A stretch of DNA of 64,000 bases from contig NZ_UIHC01000002.1 of assembly GCF_900499075.1 (NCBI RefSeq), positions 1 to 64,000 on the forward strand. Reading direction: 5' to 3'. A program made the position numbers and the translations under genes. The notes beneath the pieces are model-generated. The model was not told where the DNA came from, ran no database searches, and saw nothing but the letters and a program-made list of their open reading frames with translations. This document shows positions 44,729 through 54,454 of the stretch, in pieces; the stretch's first letter is position 1; each line of letters opens with the position of its first letter. This DNA is from Roseinatronobacter ekhonensis (lineage in GTDB: Bacteria > Pseudomonadota > Alphaproteobacteria > Rhodobacterales > Rhodobacteraceae).

Positions 44729-46936
44729 TCAGCCGATGATCGCGTTCAGCGTGGCAGAAGGGCGCATGACCGCTTCTGTCTTGGACGGATCATTGTGGAA
44801 ATACCCACCGGTATCCACGGCCTGCCCGCGTCCGGCATGCAATTCGGCCAAGATCTCGGCTTCCTGCGCAGCAAGCTTTGCTGCGATGGGCGTGAAATGC
44901 GCGGCCAGATGGGCATCTTCGTCTTGCGCAGCCAAGGCGTCGGCCCAGTAGCGGGCGAACCAGTAGTGGCTGTCGCGGTTGTCGGGTTGGCCTGCTTTGC
45001 GACCGGGCGAGCGGCCATGGTCCAGCACCCCTTGCGTGGCCGCTTCGACCGCGTTGCCCAAGGCCCGCGCCTTCGCGTTATCCTTGGCATCGGCCAGAAA
45101 CTTTAACGATTCGCCCAAGGCGCAGAATTCCCCAAGGCTGTCCCAGCGCAGGTGGTTTTCGGCCTGCAACTGCTGGACGTGCTTGGGAGCCGACCCGCCC
45201 GCGCCGGTCTCGAACAACCCGCCGCCCTGCATCAGCTTGACGATGGACAGCATCTTGGCGCTGGTCGCCAGCTCCAGGATCGGGAACAAGTCGGTCAGGT
45301 AGTCGCGCAGCACGTTGCCCGTAATCGCGATGGTGTTTTCGCCCTTGGTGATTGTCTCCAGCGAGGCGCGGGTCGCTTCTCGCGGGGCCATGATCTCGAA
45401 CTTGTCGGCCACGCCCTTGGCGTCAAGGATCGGCTGTATCAGCTTGATCAGCTCCGCGTCATGCGCGCGGGTTGCGTCAAGCCAGAAGATCGCGCGATAG
45501 CCCGTCTCTGCCTGACGGGCGATGGCCAGATTTACCCAATCCTCAATGGGCGCTTTGCGCGCGCTGGCCGACCGCCAGATATCGCCCTTTTCCACCTCGT
45601 GCTCGTGCAGCACCGTGCCGTCATCCAGCACCATGCGCACCACGCCCGTGGCGGGAATCTCGAATGTGGTCGGGTGGCTGCCGTATTCTTCTGCCTTTTG
45701 GGCCATCAGACCAATGTTCTGCACCGTGCCAGCGGTCGCGGGGTTCAGCGCGCCGTTTTCCTTGAAGAAGCGGATGGCCTCGTCATAGACGGTCGCGTAG
45801 GAGCTGTCGGGGATGACGCAATTGGCGTCATGCTCTGCCCCGTCGGGCCCCCAGCCCTTGCCGCCTGCGCGGATCAGCGCGGGCATCGATGCGTCGATAA
45901 TCACATCCGACGGCACATGCAGGTTGGTGATCCCACGGTCGCTATCGACCATATACATGGGCGGGCGCGCCGCGCGGCAGGCGTCGATCGCGGCCATGAT
46001 GTCGGCGCGGTCCTTCACCCGCTCCAGCAGGTCGCCCATCCCCGAATTGGGGTTCACACCAAGCGCCGCCATGTCATCGCCGAACTGCTCGAACACCGGC
46101 GCAAGCCACGCCTTGACCGCATGGCCAAAGATGATGGGGTCACTGACCTTCATCATCGTGGCTTTCATATGCAGCGAAAACAGCGTGCCGTCGGCTTTGG
46201 TGCTTTCAATCTCATCGGCCAGAAACGCACCCAGCGCCTTGGCCGACATGAAGGTCGCATCGACCACCGTGCCTGCGGGGTAGCTGACGGCGTCTTTCAG
46301 AACGGTTTGCGTGCCGTCCAGCGCCACATGGTCGATGGTGGCTATACCGGGCTGTGCCAGCGTGACAGAGCGCTCATTACTGAAGAAATCGCCAGCGCTC
46401 ATCGTAGCGACGCGGGTCTTGCTGCCCGCGTCCCATTTGCCCATGCGGTGTGGGTTGGCTTGGGCGAATTTCTTCACGGGCGCTGCGGCGCGGCGGTCGG
46501 AATTTCCCTCGCGCAACACGGGGTTCACGGCAGAGCCCTTGATGGTGTCATAGCGCGCGCGGATTTCCTTTTCCGCATCGGTCGCGGGCACTTCCGGATA
46601 ATCGGGCAACGCGAACCCCTGCGCCTGCAACTCGCGCACTGCTGCGACCAATTGCGGGACAGAGGCCGAAATATTCGGCAGCTTGATGACATTGGCCTCT
46701 GGCTTTTTCACCAACTCGCCCAGTTCGGCCAGATCGTCGGGAATACGTTGATCTTCTCTCAGGAAATCGGGGAAGGTCGCCAGTATGCGCCCGGCGAGCG
46801 AAATATCCTTGGTGCCCACGCTGACGCCGGCAGCGGCGGCAAACCGCGCGATAATCGGCAAAAGCGAGGCAGAGGCCAGCTCCGGCGCCTCGTCCACTTT
46901 GGTATAGATAATGTCGGGAATGGTCTGGTCGGTCAT
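44729..46936 (-). CDS. icd: NADP-dependent isocitrate dehydrogenase, monomeric type
   Basis: Oxidatively decarboxylates isocitrate to 2-oxoglutarate in the TCA cycle. 735 residues, the length of the monomeric (type II) enzyme and nearly twice that of the common homodimeric form. Sequence features are [20 protein letters not shown], the substrate-binding loop [36 protein letters not shown], and the NADP region near MEGTQ-equivalent [15 protein letters not shown]. The start [20 protein letters not shown] is typical. Monocistronic, with its own terminator. Unusual among bacteria overall but frequent in marine and soil proteobacteria. Confidence 0.97.
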   Translation of the reverse strand: MTDQTIPDIIYTKVDEAPELASASLLPIIARFAAAAGVSVGTKDISLAGRILATFPDFLREDQRIPDDLAELGELVKKPEANVIKLPNISASVPQLVAAVRELQAQGFALPDYPEVPATDAEKEIRARYDTIKGSAVNPVLREGNSDRRAAAPVKKFAQANPHRMGKWDAGSKTRVATMSAGDFFSNERSVTLAQPGIATIDHVALDGTQTVLKDAVSYPAGTVVDATFMSAKALGAFLADEIESTKADGTLFSLHMKATMMKVSDPIIFGHAVKAWLAPVFEQFGDDMAALGVNPNSGMGDLLERVKDRADIMAAIDACRAARPPMYMVDSDRGITNLHVPSDVIIDASMPALIRAGGKGWGPDGAEHDANCVIPDSSYATVYDEAIRFFKENGALNPATAGTVQNIGLMAQKAEEYGSHPTTFEIPATGVVRMVLDDGTVLHEHEVEKGDIWRSASARKAPIEDWVNLAIARQAETGYRAIFWLDATRAHDAELIKLIQPILDAKGVADKFEIMAPREATRASLETITKGENTIAITGNVLRDYLTDLFPILELATSAKMLSIVKLMQGGGLFETGAGGSAPKHVQQLQAENHLRWDSLGEFCALGESLKFLADAKDNAKARALGNAVEAATQGVLDHGRSPGRKAGQPDNRDSHYWFARYWADALAAQDEDAHLAAHFTPIAAKLAAQEAEILAELHAGRGQAVDTGGYFHNDPSKTEAVMRPSATLNAIIG

Positions 46937-47061
46937 GTGCGGCCCCTATTGCAAATCTGGCCGTACCATAGGGCGTTTCGCACCAGAGGTAAACAGTGCA
47001 CAATGGTATACCGAGCGAAATTCTCACCTGACCGGGCTTTTTTGTGCCCCCCCAGCAAAGC

Positions 47062-47131
47062 GGCCCCGGATCATGTCCGGGGCCCAGCCGTCTGCCAAGG
47101 CGTGACCGCGCCCCGGACATGATCCGGGGCC
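47062..47131. repeat. Pair of inverted REP-like palindromes
   Basis: ggccccggatcatgtccggg (47062 on, through 47084) and gccccggacatgatccgggg (47110 on, through 47131) are 21-base inverted copies of each other, and each is itself nearly palindromic. The spacer is 25 bases. This cloverleaf-like arrangement is typical of alphaproteobacterial REP/BIME elements. It lies just after the leuB stop and may help end or protect the leuB transcript. Confidence 0.8.
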
Positions 47132-47147
47132 TCACGGTCGGTGAGCC

Positions 47148-48254
47148 TTAAAGGCTTGCGTCAAGTGCTGCGACAATCGCGTCGCCCATGCCAGAGGTGG
47201 ACACAGACGCGCCGCCATCCGGTCCCATCAGGTCCGCGGTGCGCAGGCCATCTGCCAGCACTTTCTCGACCGCATTCTCGACGCGAGTCGCTTCGTCCCC
47301 CAAATCGAAACTGTAGCGCAGCGCCATTGCAAAGCTGAGGATACACGCAATCGGGTTCGCTTTGCCCTGTCCTGCAATATCAGGGGCTGACCCGTGGACG
47401 GGTTCATACAGCGCCTTGGGTCGGCCGTTCGCCATTGGCGCGCCAAGGCTGGCCGAAGGCAACATGCCAAGGCTGCCGGTCAGCATGGCCGCAAGGTCCG
47501 ACAGCAGGTCGCCGAACAGGTTGTCGGTCACGATTACATCGAATTGCTTGGGCCAGCGCGTCAACTGCATTGCACCCGCATCGGCATACATATGGCTCAA
47601 CTCGACATCAGGGTATTCCGCATCGTGGATTTCCTGCACCACGTCACGCCACAGGATGCCCGATTCCATGACATTGGCCTTTTCCATGGAACAGACCTTG
47701 TTGCCGCGCTTGCGCGCCATCTCGAACGCTGACCGCGCGACGCGTGCAATTTCCGATTCCGTATAGCGCTGCGTGTTTATTCCGACACGCTCGTTGCCCT
47801 CCTTATGAATGCCGCGCGGCTCACCGAAATATACCCCGCTGGTCAATTCGCGGATGATCATGATGTCCAGACCCGCCACGACCTCTTGCTTCAGGCTGCT
47901 GAAATCAGAGAGCGCGTCGAAGCACTGCGCCGGGCGCAAGTTGGCAAAAAGGTCCATCTCCTTGCGCAGGCGCAGCAAGCCGCGCTCCGGCTTTACGCTG
48001 AAATCGAGCACATCGTATTTCGGGCCGCCCACCGCACCCAGCAGCACCGCGTCCACCGCTTGCGCCTTGGCCATCGTGTCATCGTGCAAGGGGGTGCCAT
48101 GCGCATCATATGCCGCCCCGCCGACCAGATCCTCTGACACGTCAAACGCCAGATCGCGCTTTGCGCCCATCCAGTCGATGATCTTGCGGACTTCCGCCAT
48201 GACCTCTGGGCCAATGCCATCGCCGGGCAGGATAAGCAGGGAAGGGGTGGTCAT
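47148..48254 (-). CDS. leuB: 3-Isopropylmalate dehydrogenase
   Basis: Third step of leucine synthesis: oxidises and decarboxylates 3-isopropylmalate with NAD+. 368 residues from ATG 48254 with gaggaga upstream. N-terminal [20 protein letters not shown], substrate helix [34 protein letters not shown], the conserved Lys/Asp region [15 protein letters not shown], and the NAD-binding signature [20 protein letters not shown] are all present. leuC and leuD are not in the window. A REP pair lies behind it. Confidence 0.97.
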   Translation of the reverse strand: MTTPSLLILPGDGIGPEVMAEVRKIIDWMGAKRDLAFDVSEDLVGGAAYDAHGTPLHDDTMAKAQAVDAVLLGAVGGPKYDVLDFSVKPERGLLRLRKEMDLFANLRPAQCFDALSDFSSLKQEVVAGLDIMIIRELTSGVYFGEPRGIHKEGNERVGINTQRYTESEIARVARSAFEMARKRGNKVCSMEKANVMESGILWRDVVQEIHDAEYPDVELSHMYADAGAMQLTRWPKQFDVIVTDNLFGDLLSDLAAMLTGSLGMLPSASLGAPMANGRPKALYEPVHGSAPDIAGQGKANPIACILSFAMALRYSFDLGDEATRVENAVEKVLADGLRTADLMGPDGGASVSTSGMGDAIVAALDASL

Positions 48255-48378
48255 GGGCGTCTCCTCTCATGTTATGCGCAATGTCGCTAGCCCCAAGGCG
48301 CGGGGGCGTCAAGCGCACATGGTTTCGGGATATCGCAGAGTCGTGCTACGATACGTCACCGAACGAAAGGGGACCGAG

Positions 48379-48558
48379 ATGACAAAACACATCATAGACC
48401 AGCCCCGCCAAGAGGCCGGGCAGCGTTTGGCGCGGTTCTTGCGTATGTCGCGGGCTGCAAGCCACGGGCAGGCCGTCCGCGTGATCAATGCGCGCCCCCG
48501 AACGCAAAGTGTGGCGCGGGTGTCTGCGTATCTGCGCATAGCGCGCGGCGCGGCCTAA
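48379..48558 (+). CDS. Small basic hypothetical protein
   Basis: 59 residues, starting MTKHIIDQPRQEAGQRLARF and ending SAYLRIARGAA. AAAGGGG lies 6 bases before the ATG. It is rich in Arg, Ala and Gln, with no cysteines and no membrane span; the middle (RMSRAASHGQAVRVINARPR) is strongly basic and could bind nucleic acid. It sits divergent from leuB and upstream of the glycosyltransferase gene. I recognise no family; the ribosome site is the main support. Confidence 0.5.
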   Translation: MTKHIIDQPRQEAGQRLARFLRMSRAASHGQAVRVINARPRTQSVARVSAYLRIARGAA

Positions 48559-48627
48559 GCACGGCTGGCAGGGCTTGGTTTTTCTGCTAGGGCTGTGTGA
48601 TCGGCTCACAACTCGGCAGGCCCTGCA

Positions 48628-49587
48628 ATGGAACGGGAATTCGACGCGGTCGTGATTGGCCGCAATGAAGGGGCGCGGCTGCTGCGCGCGCTCTCTGCCG
48701 CGCAGGCGGTGGCACGCCGCGTGATCTATGTCGATAGCGGGTCGAAAGATGGCTCGCCCGATGCCGCGCGCGGCTTGGGTGTGACGGTGTTGGAACTGGA
48801 CCCTTCGCGTCCTTTCACCGCTGCGCGGGGGCGCAACGCGGGGCTGGCCGCGCTGCCGGACGCCGAATTTGTGCAGTTCATTGACGGTGATTGCGTGCTG
48901 GACCCGGATTGGGCCGCCCGCGCATTGGCGCATCTGCACGAAACGCCGCGCGCAGGGCTGGTTTTTGGCCGTCAGTTTGAAGCAGCGCCCGACGCCTCGA
49001 TCTATAACTGGATGACCGATTGGGAATGGAACAAGCCCTTGGGACCGGACACGTTTTGTGCGGGCTGTCTGATGGTGCGCACCGATGTGTTGCGCGGGAT
49101 CGGCGGCTATAACGAAGGGCTGATCGCGGGCGAAGACGATGATATGTGCCTGCGGATGCAGGCGGCGGGCTGGCAAACATGGTGCATCGAAGCGCGCATG
49201 ACCGAGCATGACGCGCGGCTTTTGTCGCTCGCGCCGTGGTGGCGACGCAGCCTGCGCGCGGGCCACAGCTATGCCGAACTTGGAGTGCTGCACGGCGCGG
49301 CTGCGGGCCAGCGCCGTCGGGCACTGATTTGGGGCATTGGGCTGCCGGTTCTGGCGCTGGCGGGGCTGGTGCTATGGTGGCCAGTCGCGCTTGGGGTTGT
49401 GGCGCTCTATAGCGCCTCGATCGCGCGGCAATGGCGGCGGTTCCGGTCGCAGGATTTAGGCGCAAAACGCGCATTGCAGGCGGCGTCGCTTCTGATGCTC
49501 AGCAAATTTGCCGAAGCAGCAGGCATGGCCAGCTACTGGCTGGCGCGGACGCGCGGACAACGTCGGCGGCTTATCGAATACAAGTGA
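48628..49587 (+). CDS. Family 2 glycosyltransferase
   Basis: Transfers a sugar from a nucleotide-sugar donor. 319 residues. GT-A fold start FDAVVIGRNEGARLLRAL, VDSGSKDGS, metal site FIDGDC (D-x-D), acceptor region FCAGCLMVRTDVLRGIGGYN and base GEDDDMCLRMQAAG. A C-terminal hydrophobic segment of about 40 residues (about 228-265, GIGLPVLALAGLVLWWPVAL) anchors it to the membrane, and a basic tail follows. No polysaccharide cluster is nearby, so its product (exopolysaccharide, lipid-linked sugar) is unknown. The ribosome site is weak. Confidence 0.88.
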   Translation: MEREFDAVVIGRNEGARLLRALSAAQAVARRVIYVDSGSKDGSPDAARGLGVTVLELDPSRPFTAARGRNAGLAALPDAEFVQFIDGDCVLDPDWAARALAHLHETPRAGLVFGRQFEAAPDASIYNWMTDWEWNKPLGPDTFCAGCLMVRTDVLRGIGGYNEGLIAGEDDDMCLRMQAAGWQTWCIEARMTEHDARLLSLAPWWRRSLRAGHSYAELGVLHGAAAGQRRRALIWGIGLPVLALAGLVLWWPVALGVVALYSASIARQWRRFRSQDLGAKRALQAASLLMLSKFAEAAGMASYWLARTRGQRRRLIEYK

Positions 49588-49637
49588 CGCGCCGTGCCGC
49601 ATGGCTGCAGCCCGCGCGGGTAGGGTTGCGATTGGCG

Positions 49638-50063
49638 TCAATCCCGCACGACATAGACCGATTGCTTGGCATGGCGCACCACGCGGGCCACGTTGGGGCC
49701 CAGAAGGTAGTCGCGCGCTTCGGGCCGGTGGGCGGCCATGATAATCACGTCCACAGACAACTCATCCGCCGCGCGCAGGATTTCGTCGTAGATATTGCCA
49801 TGCAGAACGTGCGGTTTCACGTCGATACTACCGGGCACGTTCTGCGACACCCATTGGCGCAGGGTTTCCCCGAATTGGTGTAGCGCAGTCTGCTCGAACC
49901 CGGCTTTGAAAAAAGTGCCGACCATGGACATCCCGAAATCGGGCAACACGCTCACGACATGCAATGCGCCACCGCCCTGAAGCATCTTTTGCGCCTCTGC
50001 CATGGGTTTGACCCAAGACGCGGGGGATGACAGGTCAATGGGCAGCAGGATTGTGATGGCCAT
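49638..50063 (-). CDS. Universal stress protein (UspA family)
   Basis: Single UspA domain of 141 residues from ATG 50063 (MAITILLPIDLSSPASWVKP), with AGAGGA upstream. The ATP-binding pattern G-x2-G-x9-G(S/T) is altered: LLGPNVARVVRHAKQSVYVV lacks the usual GS after the loop, so nucleotide binding is uncertain. IIMAAHRP replaces the common VMGSHG. UspA-like proteins help cells endure starvation and oxidative stress, by mechanisms that vary. Single gene. Confidence 0.82.
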   Translation of the reverse strand: MAITILLPIDLSSPASWVKPMAEAQKMLQGGGALHVVSVLPDFGMSMVGTFFKAGFEQTALHQFGETLRQWVSQNVPGSIDVKPHVLHGNIYDEILRAADELSVDVIIMAAHRPEARDYLLGPNVARVVRHAKQSVYVVRD

Positions 50064-50227
50064 GCGATATCCTCTGCATTTGGTTTGCGTTCCGCGAGTG
50101 GACACGTTCGCCCCGCGAATTTCAATACCCTTGTCACGGTTGCTTCACTCAGCGCGCGCAATGCGCGTGTCTACCGGGGCTGGTATTCCTTTGGGGCAGG
50201 GCATTGTTCGCCATGGCACATGGCGCC

Positions 50228-51055
50228 TTAGCCTGATGCGCCCCGGGTCTTGAGTTGCGAGGTCTTCCAAGGCTCTGACACCGAGGGCGCGCCAAAGTAA
50301 TAGCCTTGCAGGCAATCTACCCCCATTTCGACCAAAAGGCGTGCATCTTCTGATGTTTCGACAGACTCCGCCACGGTGAACATGTCGAACTGCCGCGCGA
50401 TGGACACAAGCGCTTGGGTCAGCACCCGGTTGTCCGGGCTGGCGCTGATGCCGCGAATGAAACTGCCGTCGATTTTGATGATGTCGAAATAGAAATCCTT
50501 GAGGTAACGAAAGGCGGTATAACCGGCGCCGAAATCGTCCAGCGCAAAACAGATTCCGCGTTCCTGCATCTCTGCCATGAAATCGACCACCAGTTCCGGC
50601 AAGTCCATCGCAGAGGATTCGGTAATTTCCAGAATCAACCGTTCCCCGATTGTCGGGTCATGGCGCAGCCCCCGTTCCAGAACTGCCAACCATTCCGGAT
50701 AACCGATCGACCGCGCCGACATATTGATGGACAGGCGTATGCCCGGTTCCGCGGCCAATGCATCCAGACCCATCTCCAGCGCGAGGCAGTCGATTCGGCG
50801 GCCAAGTTCGCGCGCTTCCACGGCGTCTATGAAATCCGCCGCCGGTATGATCCGCCCGGTCGGGTCCATGATCCGGATCAACCCTTCGTAAAACGCGGCG
50901 CGTTTGGGCATTCGGGCTTGAACCACGGGTTGAAAGGCAAGCATCGCACGCTTGTCGCGCAGGGCATCGCGCACCAGCCGGATGGCATCGCGTGTTGTGT
51001 CATCGGCCGCTACGCTTAACGGCGAACCTTTGCGGGGGGTGTCATCGAACTGCAT
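50228..51055 (-). CDS. EAL-domain cyclic-di-GMP phosphodiesterase
   Basis: Degrades the second messenger c-di-GMP. 275 residues, an almost pure EAL domain without sensor or membrane part. The signature motif is EGL in FYEGLIRI. Catalytic residues all appear present: N in LSINMSARS, E in LEITESSAMD, DD in ALDDFGAGYT, K in IIKIDGSFI and E in TVAESVE, so it is predicted active. The start MQFDDTPRKGSPLSV is followed by a short basic-acidic linker. A CtrA-type site 41 bases upstream suggests cell-cycle or motility control. It is divergent from argH. Confidence 0.92.
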   Translation of the reverse strand: MQFDDTPRKGSPLSVAADDTTRDAIRLVRDALRDKRAMLAFQPVVQARMPKRAAFYEGLIRIMDPTGRIIPAADFIDAVEARELGRRIDCLALEMGLDALAAEPGIRLSINMSARSIGYPEWLAVLERGLRHDPTIGERLILEITESSAMDLPELVVDFMAEMQERGICFALDDFGAGYTAFRYLKDFYFDIIKIDGSFIRGISASPDNRVLTQALVSIARQFDMFTVAESVETSEDARLLVEMGVDCLQGYYFGAPSVSEPWKTSQLKTRGASG

Positions 51056-51095
51056 CAGCGTCTCCGGCGGTTTCCCCTGTTATTTCCGACAGGGC

Positions 51096-51110
51096 TTAAC
51101 CGGCGGTTAA
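51096..51110. promoter_or_regulatory. CtrA-type site (TTAA-N7-TTAA) upstream of the EAL gene
   Basis: TTAACCGGCGGTTAA fits the CtrA consensus TTAA-N7-TTAA and includes the fuller TTAACC half site on both strands. It lies 41 bases before the EAL start and 129 before argH. In Rhodobacterales, CtrA controls motility and c-di-GMP genes, so the phosphodiesterase is the likely target. Confidence 0.5.
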
Positions 51111-51172
51111 ACCTACGATGTTCCCTAAAAGTTTTCCTATTTTTGCGCCCCATGACAGCCTGACCCCATTCA

Positions 51173-51201
51173 TTGCCAACCGCGCCCTGCTTGGCTATAG
51201 C
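51173..51201 (+). promoter_or_regulatory. Probable sigma-70 promoter of argH
   Basis: TTGCCA, a 17-base spacer, then TATAGC, ending 37 bases before the argH ATG. Both hexamers match four to five of six consensus positions, with ideal spacing. Confidence 0.5.
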
Positions 51202-51238
51202 CGTGGCGTTGGAGTGCAATTGGGAAAGGGCTGCGCGC

Positions 51239-52630
51239 ATGTCTGAAAAATCTGCCAATGCCATGTGGGGCGGTCGGTTTTCGGCGGGCCCCGACGCGAT
51301 CATGGAGGCGATCAACGCCTCTATCGGCTATGACAAACGTCTGGCACCGCAGGATATTACCGGCTCGCGCGCCCATGCCGCCATGCTGGCTGCTGTTGGT
51401 ATTCTGACCAAGGACGACGCTGCGGCCATTGACAGCGGGCTTGCGCAGGTTCTGGCAGAGATAGAGGCGGGGGAGTTCGCCTTTTCTACCGCACTCGAAG
51501 ACATTCACATGAATGTCGAAGCGCGGCTGCGCGACCTGATTGGTCCGGCGGCGGGCCGGTTGCACACCGCGCGTTCGCGCAATGACCAGGTCGCGGTGGA
51601 TTTCCGCATGTGGGTGCGCGACCAATGCGACACCGCCATCGCGGGGTTGGAAGCGTTGATGCGCGCCTTTCTGACACAGGCCGAAGCCGGTGCCGATTGG
51701 GTCATGCCCGGCTTTACCCATCTGCAAACTGCGCAGCCCGTGACATGGGGCCACCACATGCTCGCCTATGTCGAAATGTTCGCCCGCGACAGGTCGCGCT
51801 TCATCGACGCCCGCGCGCGGATGAACGAATGCCCTCTGGGCGCTGCGGCGCTTGCGGGCACGTCCTTCCCGATCGACCGGCACATGACCGCGCAAGCGTT
51901 GGGCTTTGACCGGCCCACGGCCAACTCGCTGGATAGCGTGTCAGATCGCGATTTCGCGCTGGAATACCTGTCGGCGGCCAGCATCTGCGCCATGCACCTG
52001 TCGCGCTTTGCCGAGGAGCTGGTGATCTGGTCGTCGGCGCAGTTCCGTTTCGTGCGCATGTCGGACCGGTTTTCGACCGGATCCAGTATCATGCCGCAAA
52101 AGCGCAACCCCGACGCCGCCGAATTGCTGCGCGCCAAGCTGGGGCGTATTCTGGGGGCAACCGTGGCGTTGTTCACCATCATGAAGGGGCTTCCGCTGAC
52201 CTATTCAAAGGACATGCAGGAAGACAAAGAACAGGTCTTTGATGCCGCTGACAATCTGGCGCTTGGTCTGGCCGCGATGGAAGGCATGGTCAGTGACCTG
52301 ACCGCCAACCGCGCAGCACTCGAAGCCGCCGCCGCGTCGGGCTTTTCCACGGCGACTGATCTGGCCGACTGGCTGGTGCGCGAATTGAACCTGCCCTTTC
52401 GCGAAGCCCACCATGTGACCGGCAGCTTGGTCAAGCTGGCCGAGGACAAGGGCTGCGACCTGCCGGATCTGTCCTTGACCGAAATGCAGAAAGTGCATGG
52501 CGAAATTACCGATGCGGTCTATTCTGTCTTGGGCGTGTACAATTCAGTCGCGAGCCGGACAAGCTATGGCGGCACCGCGCCAGACAATGTGCGTGCACAG
52601 ATAGCCCGCTGGAAAGAGGTTTTGGTATGA
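51239..52630 (+). CDS. argH: Argininosuccinate lyase
   Basis: Last step of arginine synthesis: splits argininosuccinate into arginine and fumarate. 463 residues from ATG 51239 ([20 protein letters not shown]). An upstream frame adds 22 residues with no homology. Active-site regions are [47 protein letters not shown] and the superfamily signature [15 protein letters not shown] with the catalytic Ser. The stop overlaps the start of a small lipoprotein gene (ATGA), and the genes to lysA appear to form one transcript. Confidence 0.97.
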   Translation: MSEKSANAMWGGRFSAGPDAIMEAINASIGYDKRLAPQDITGSRAHAAMLAAVGILTKDDAAAIDSGLAQVLAEIEAGEFAFSTALEDIHMNVEARLRDLIGPAAGRLHTARSRNDQVAVDFRMWVRDQCDTAIAGLEALMRAFLTQAEAGADWVMPGFTHLQTAQPVTWGHHMLAYVEMFARDRSRFIDARARMNECPLGAAALAGTSFPIDRHMTAQALGFDRPTANSLDSVSDRDFALEYLSAASICAMHLSRFAEELVIWSSAQFRFVRMSDRFSTGSSIMPQKRNPDAAELLRAKLGRILGATVALFTIMKGLPLTYSKDMQEDKEQVFDAADNLALGLAAMEGMVSDLTANRAALEAAAASGFSTATDLADWLVRELNLPFREAHHVTGSLVKLAEDKGCDLPDLSLTEMQKVHGEITDAVYSVLGVYNSVASRTSYGGTAPDNVRAQIARWKEVLV

Positions 52631-52764
52631 AATTCGCCGCTATAGCTGTTGTGCTGGTCCTCGCCGCTTGCGGCGCTGACGGCCCGCCCGTCGCCGCCGA
52701 GCGTGCCAAGCCGGGGCTGAATGTCTCGGGCGAGGTTCGTATGGGGGTGCGGACAGAGCTATGA
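52627..52764 (+). CDS. Small lipoprotein between argH and the DUF2834 gene
   Basis: 45 residues, too short for most gene finders. The start [20 protein letters not shown] has a clear lipobox (L-A-A-C, cysteine at 15), so the mature lipoprotein would be about 31 residues (ending [10 protein letters not shown]). Overlaps argH by 4 bases and the DUF2834 gene by 4 bases (ATGA at both ends), strong support for a real gene. A tiny lipoprotein at this place is found in related Rhodobacterales (general familiarity). Function unknown. Confidence 0.82.
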   Translation: MKFAAIAVVLVLAACGADGPPVAAERAKPGLNVSGEVRMGVRTEL

Positions 52765-53075
52765 CCCCGTTGCGCCTGATCTTCCTTGCCCTTGCGATCT
52801 GGGGTGCGATCCATCCCATGTATTGGTTCGTGACCTGGTTTCAGGAAAACGGCTGGTCCATCATGGCCATGGTCGATGCGTGGCATGTCAATGCCGCGAC
52901 TTCCGGGCTTGTGTGGGATCTGACCATCGCGGCCATCGCGCTGACGGTGTTCGTCATTGCCGAATGTATCAGCCGCAAACGGTATATCGGGCTGGTCGCG
53001 ATCCCGGCGACCTTCTGCATCGGCGTGTCCTGCGGCTTGCCGCTCTACCTGTTCTTGCGGTCCAAACCGGACTAG
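52761..53075 (+). CDS. DUF2834 membrane protein
   Basis: 104 residues, starting [20 protein letters not shown]. Three membrane helices (about 4-25, 50-68 and 75-97) and the WGAIHPMYWFVTWFQENGWS pattern of the DUF2834 family. The function of the family is not known. The start overlaps the lipoprotein stop, so it belongs to the argH transcript. The last residues are SKPD. An intergenic repeat copy lies in the 86-base gap before lysA. Confidence 0.85.
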   Translation: MTPLRLIFLALAIWGAIHPMYWFVTWFQENGWSIMAMVDAWHVNAATSGLVWDLTIAAIALTVFVIAECISRKRYIGLVAIPATFCIGVSCGLPLYLFLRSKPD

Positions 53076-53086
53076 GCACGCCTGTT

Positions 53087-53106
53087 CATCTTGCCCCAAA
53101 TACTCC
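53087..53106 (+). repeat. Copy C of the recurrent intergenic sequence
   Basis: catcttgccccaaatactcc, an exact reverse-complement match to 10322-10341. Here it lies between the DUF2834 gene and lysA, followed by cgccggagg. It is not inside a gene. Confidence 0.6.
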
Positions 53107-53161
53107 CGCCGGAGGCGTCCGTCCCAAGCCATTTGCCCCGCGGCCCGATTGAAAGCCCCTG

Positions 53162-54433
53162 ATGGATCATTTCCTATACAAGACTGGCGTTCTGCATGCC
53201 GAGGATGTGCCGCTTGCTGAGATCGCAGCGCAGGTCGGCACGCCCTTCTACGTCTATTCCACGGCGACGCTGACCCGTCATTTCCGCCTGTTCCAAGAGG
53301 CGTTGGCGGGCACTAATCACCTTGTTTGTTTCGCGGTCAAGGCGCTGTCCAATGTGGCCGTCTTGCGCGTGCTGGCAGGCTTGGGCGCGGGTATGGACGT
53401 TGTGTCGGGCGGCGAATACCGCCGCGCGCGGGCGGCGGGTGTTCCGGGCGACCGCATCGTGTTTTCCGGCGTCGGCAAAACCCGCGATGAAATGGCGCTG
53501 GTCCTGTCCGAGGGCATTCGCCAGATCAATGTCGAGTCGCTGGAAGAGTTGCACGTGCTGTCAGAGGTCGCGCATGGGCTGGGGGCGACTGCGCCCATCG
53601 CCCTGCGCGTGAATCCCGATGTTGACGCCAAGACGCATGAAAAGATCGCCACGGGCCGCAAAGAAGACAAGTTCGGCGTGCCGATTGCGCGCGCCCGAGA
53701 GATTTACGCACAGGCAGCGCACTTGCCGGGCATTCGGGTTGTCGGCGTCGATGTGCATATCGGCAGCCAGTTGACCGACCTTGCCCCGTTCGAGATGGCG
53801 TTTACCAAGATCGCCGACCTGACACGCGAATTGCGCGCGGATGGCCACACGATCACCCGGCTGGATCTGGGCGGCGGGCTTGGTATTCCCTATACCCGTT
53901 CGAACGAAACTCCGCCCCTGCCGCTGGATTACGGTGCAATGATCCGCCGTGTGCTGGGCGATCTGGATGTTGAAATCGAAATCGAACCGGGGCGCTTGAT
54001 TGCCGGGAATGCGGGTCTGCTGGTGGCGTCGGTGATCTATACCAAGCCGGGCGAGGGGCGGGATTTCCTGATCCTTGACGCCGCCATGAACGACCTGATC
54101 CGCCCCGCCATGTATGGCGCGCATCACGATATTGTCCCCGTTTTGGAAGCGCAGGCCGCGACCGAACAGCGCCCTGTCGATATTGTCGGGCCGGTTTGCG
54201 AATCGGGTGATACCTTCGCCAAGGCCCGCCCCATGCCGCCGCTGGATGCCGGTGCGCTTGTAGCCTTTCGGTCTGCAGGCGCTTATGGGGCCGTGATGTC
54301 TTCGGAATACAACACCCGCCCCCTGATCCCCGAGGTTCTGGTCGATGGCGATCAATTTGCGGTCATCCGCGCGCGCCCGACCTTTGACGAAATCCTTGCA
54401 CGCGATACATTGCCGACATGGCTGGCGAGTTGA
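53162..54433 (+). CDS. lysA: Diaminopimelate decarboxylase
   Basis: Final step of lysine synthesis: PLP-dependent decarboxylation of meso-diaminopimelate. 423 residues, starting MDHFLYKTGVLHAEDVPLAE. PLP lysine in CFAVKALSNVAVLRVL, GLGAGMDVVSGGEYRRA, HIGSQLTDLAPFEMAF, the glycine loop LDLGGGLGIPY, EPGRLIAGNAG, and active-site Cys in GPVCESGDTFAK. Follows the DUF2834 gene after a repeat-bearing gap and is followed after 21 bases by the TIGR02302 gene. Confidence 0.97.
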   Translation: MDHFLYKTGVLHAEDVPLAEIAAQVGTPFYVYSTATLTRHFRLFQEALAGTNHLVCFAVKALSNVAVLRVLAGLGAGMDVVSGGEYRRARAAGVPGDRIVFSGVGKTRDEMALVLSEGIRQINVESLEELHVLSEVAHGLGATAPIALRVNPDVDAKTHEKIATGRKEDKFGVPIARAREIYAQAAHLPGIRVVGVDVHIGSQLTDLAPFEMAFTKIADLTRELRADGHTITRLDLGGGLGIPYTRSNETPPLPLDYGAMIRRVLGDLDVEIEIEPGRLIAGNAGLLVASVIYTKPGEGRDFLILDAAMNDLIRPAMYGAHHDIVPVLEAQAATEQRPVDIVGPVCESGDTFAKARPMPPLDAGALVAFRSAGAYGAVMSSEYNTRPLIPEVLVDGDQFAVIRARPTFDEILARDTLPTWLAS

Positions 54434-54454
54434 CCAGCCCAGCAGCGAGGGTGC

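Noticed and set aside
45152-47122. 656-codon open frame opposite icd
   Set aside because: Same artefact: antisense to a fully conserved gene, with low-quality composition and no domain.
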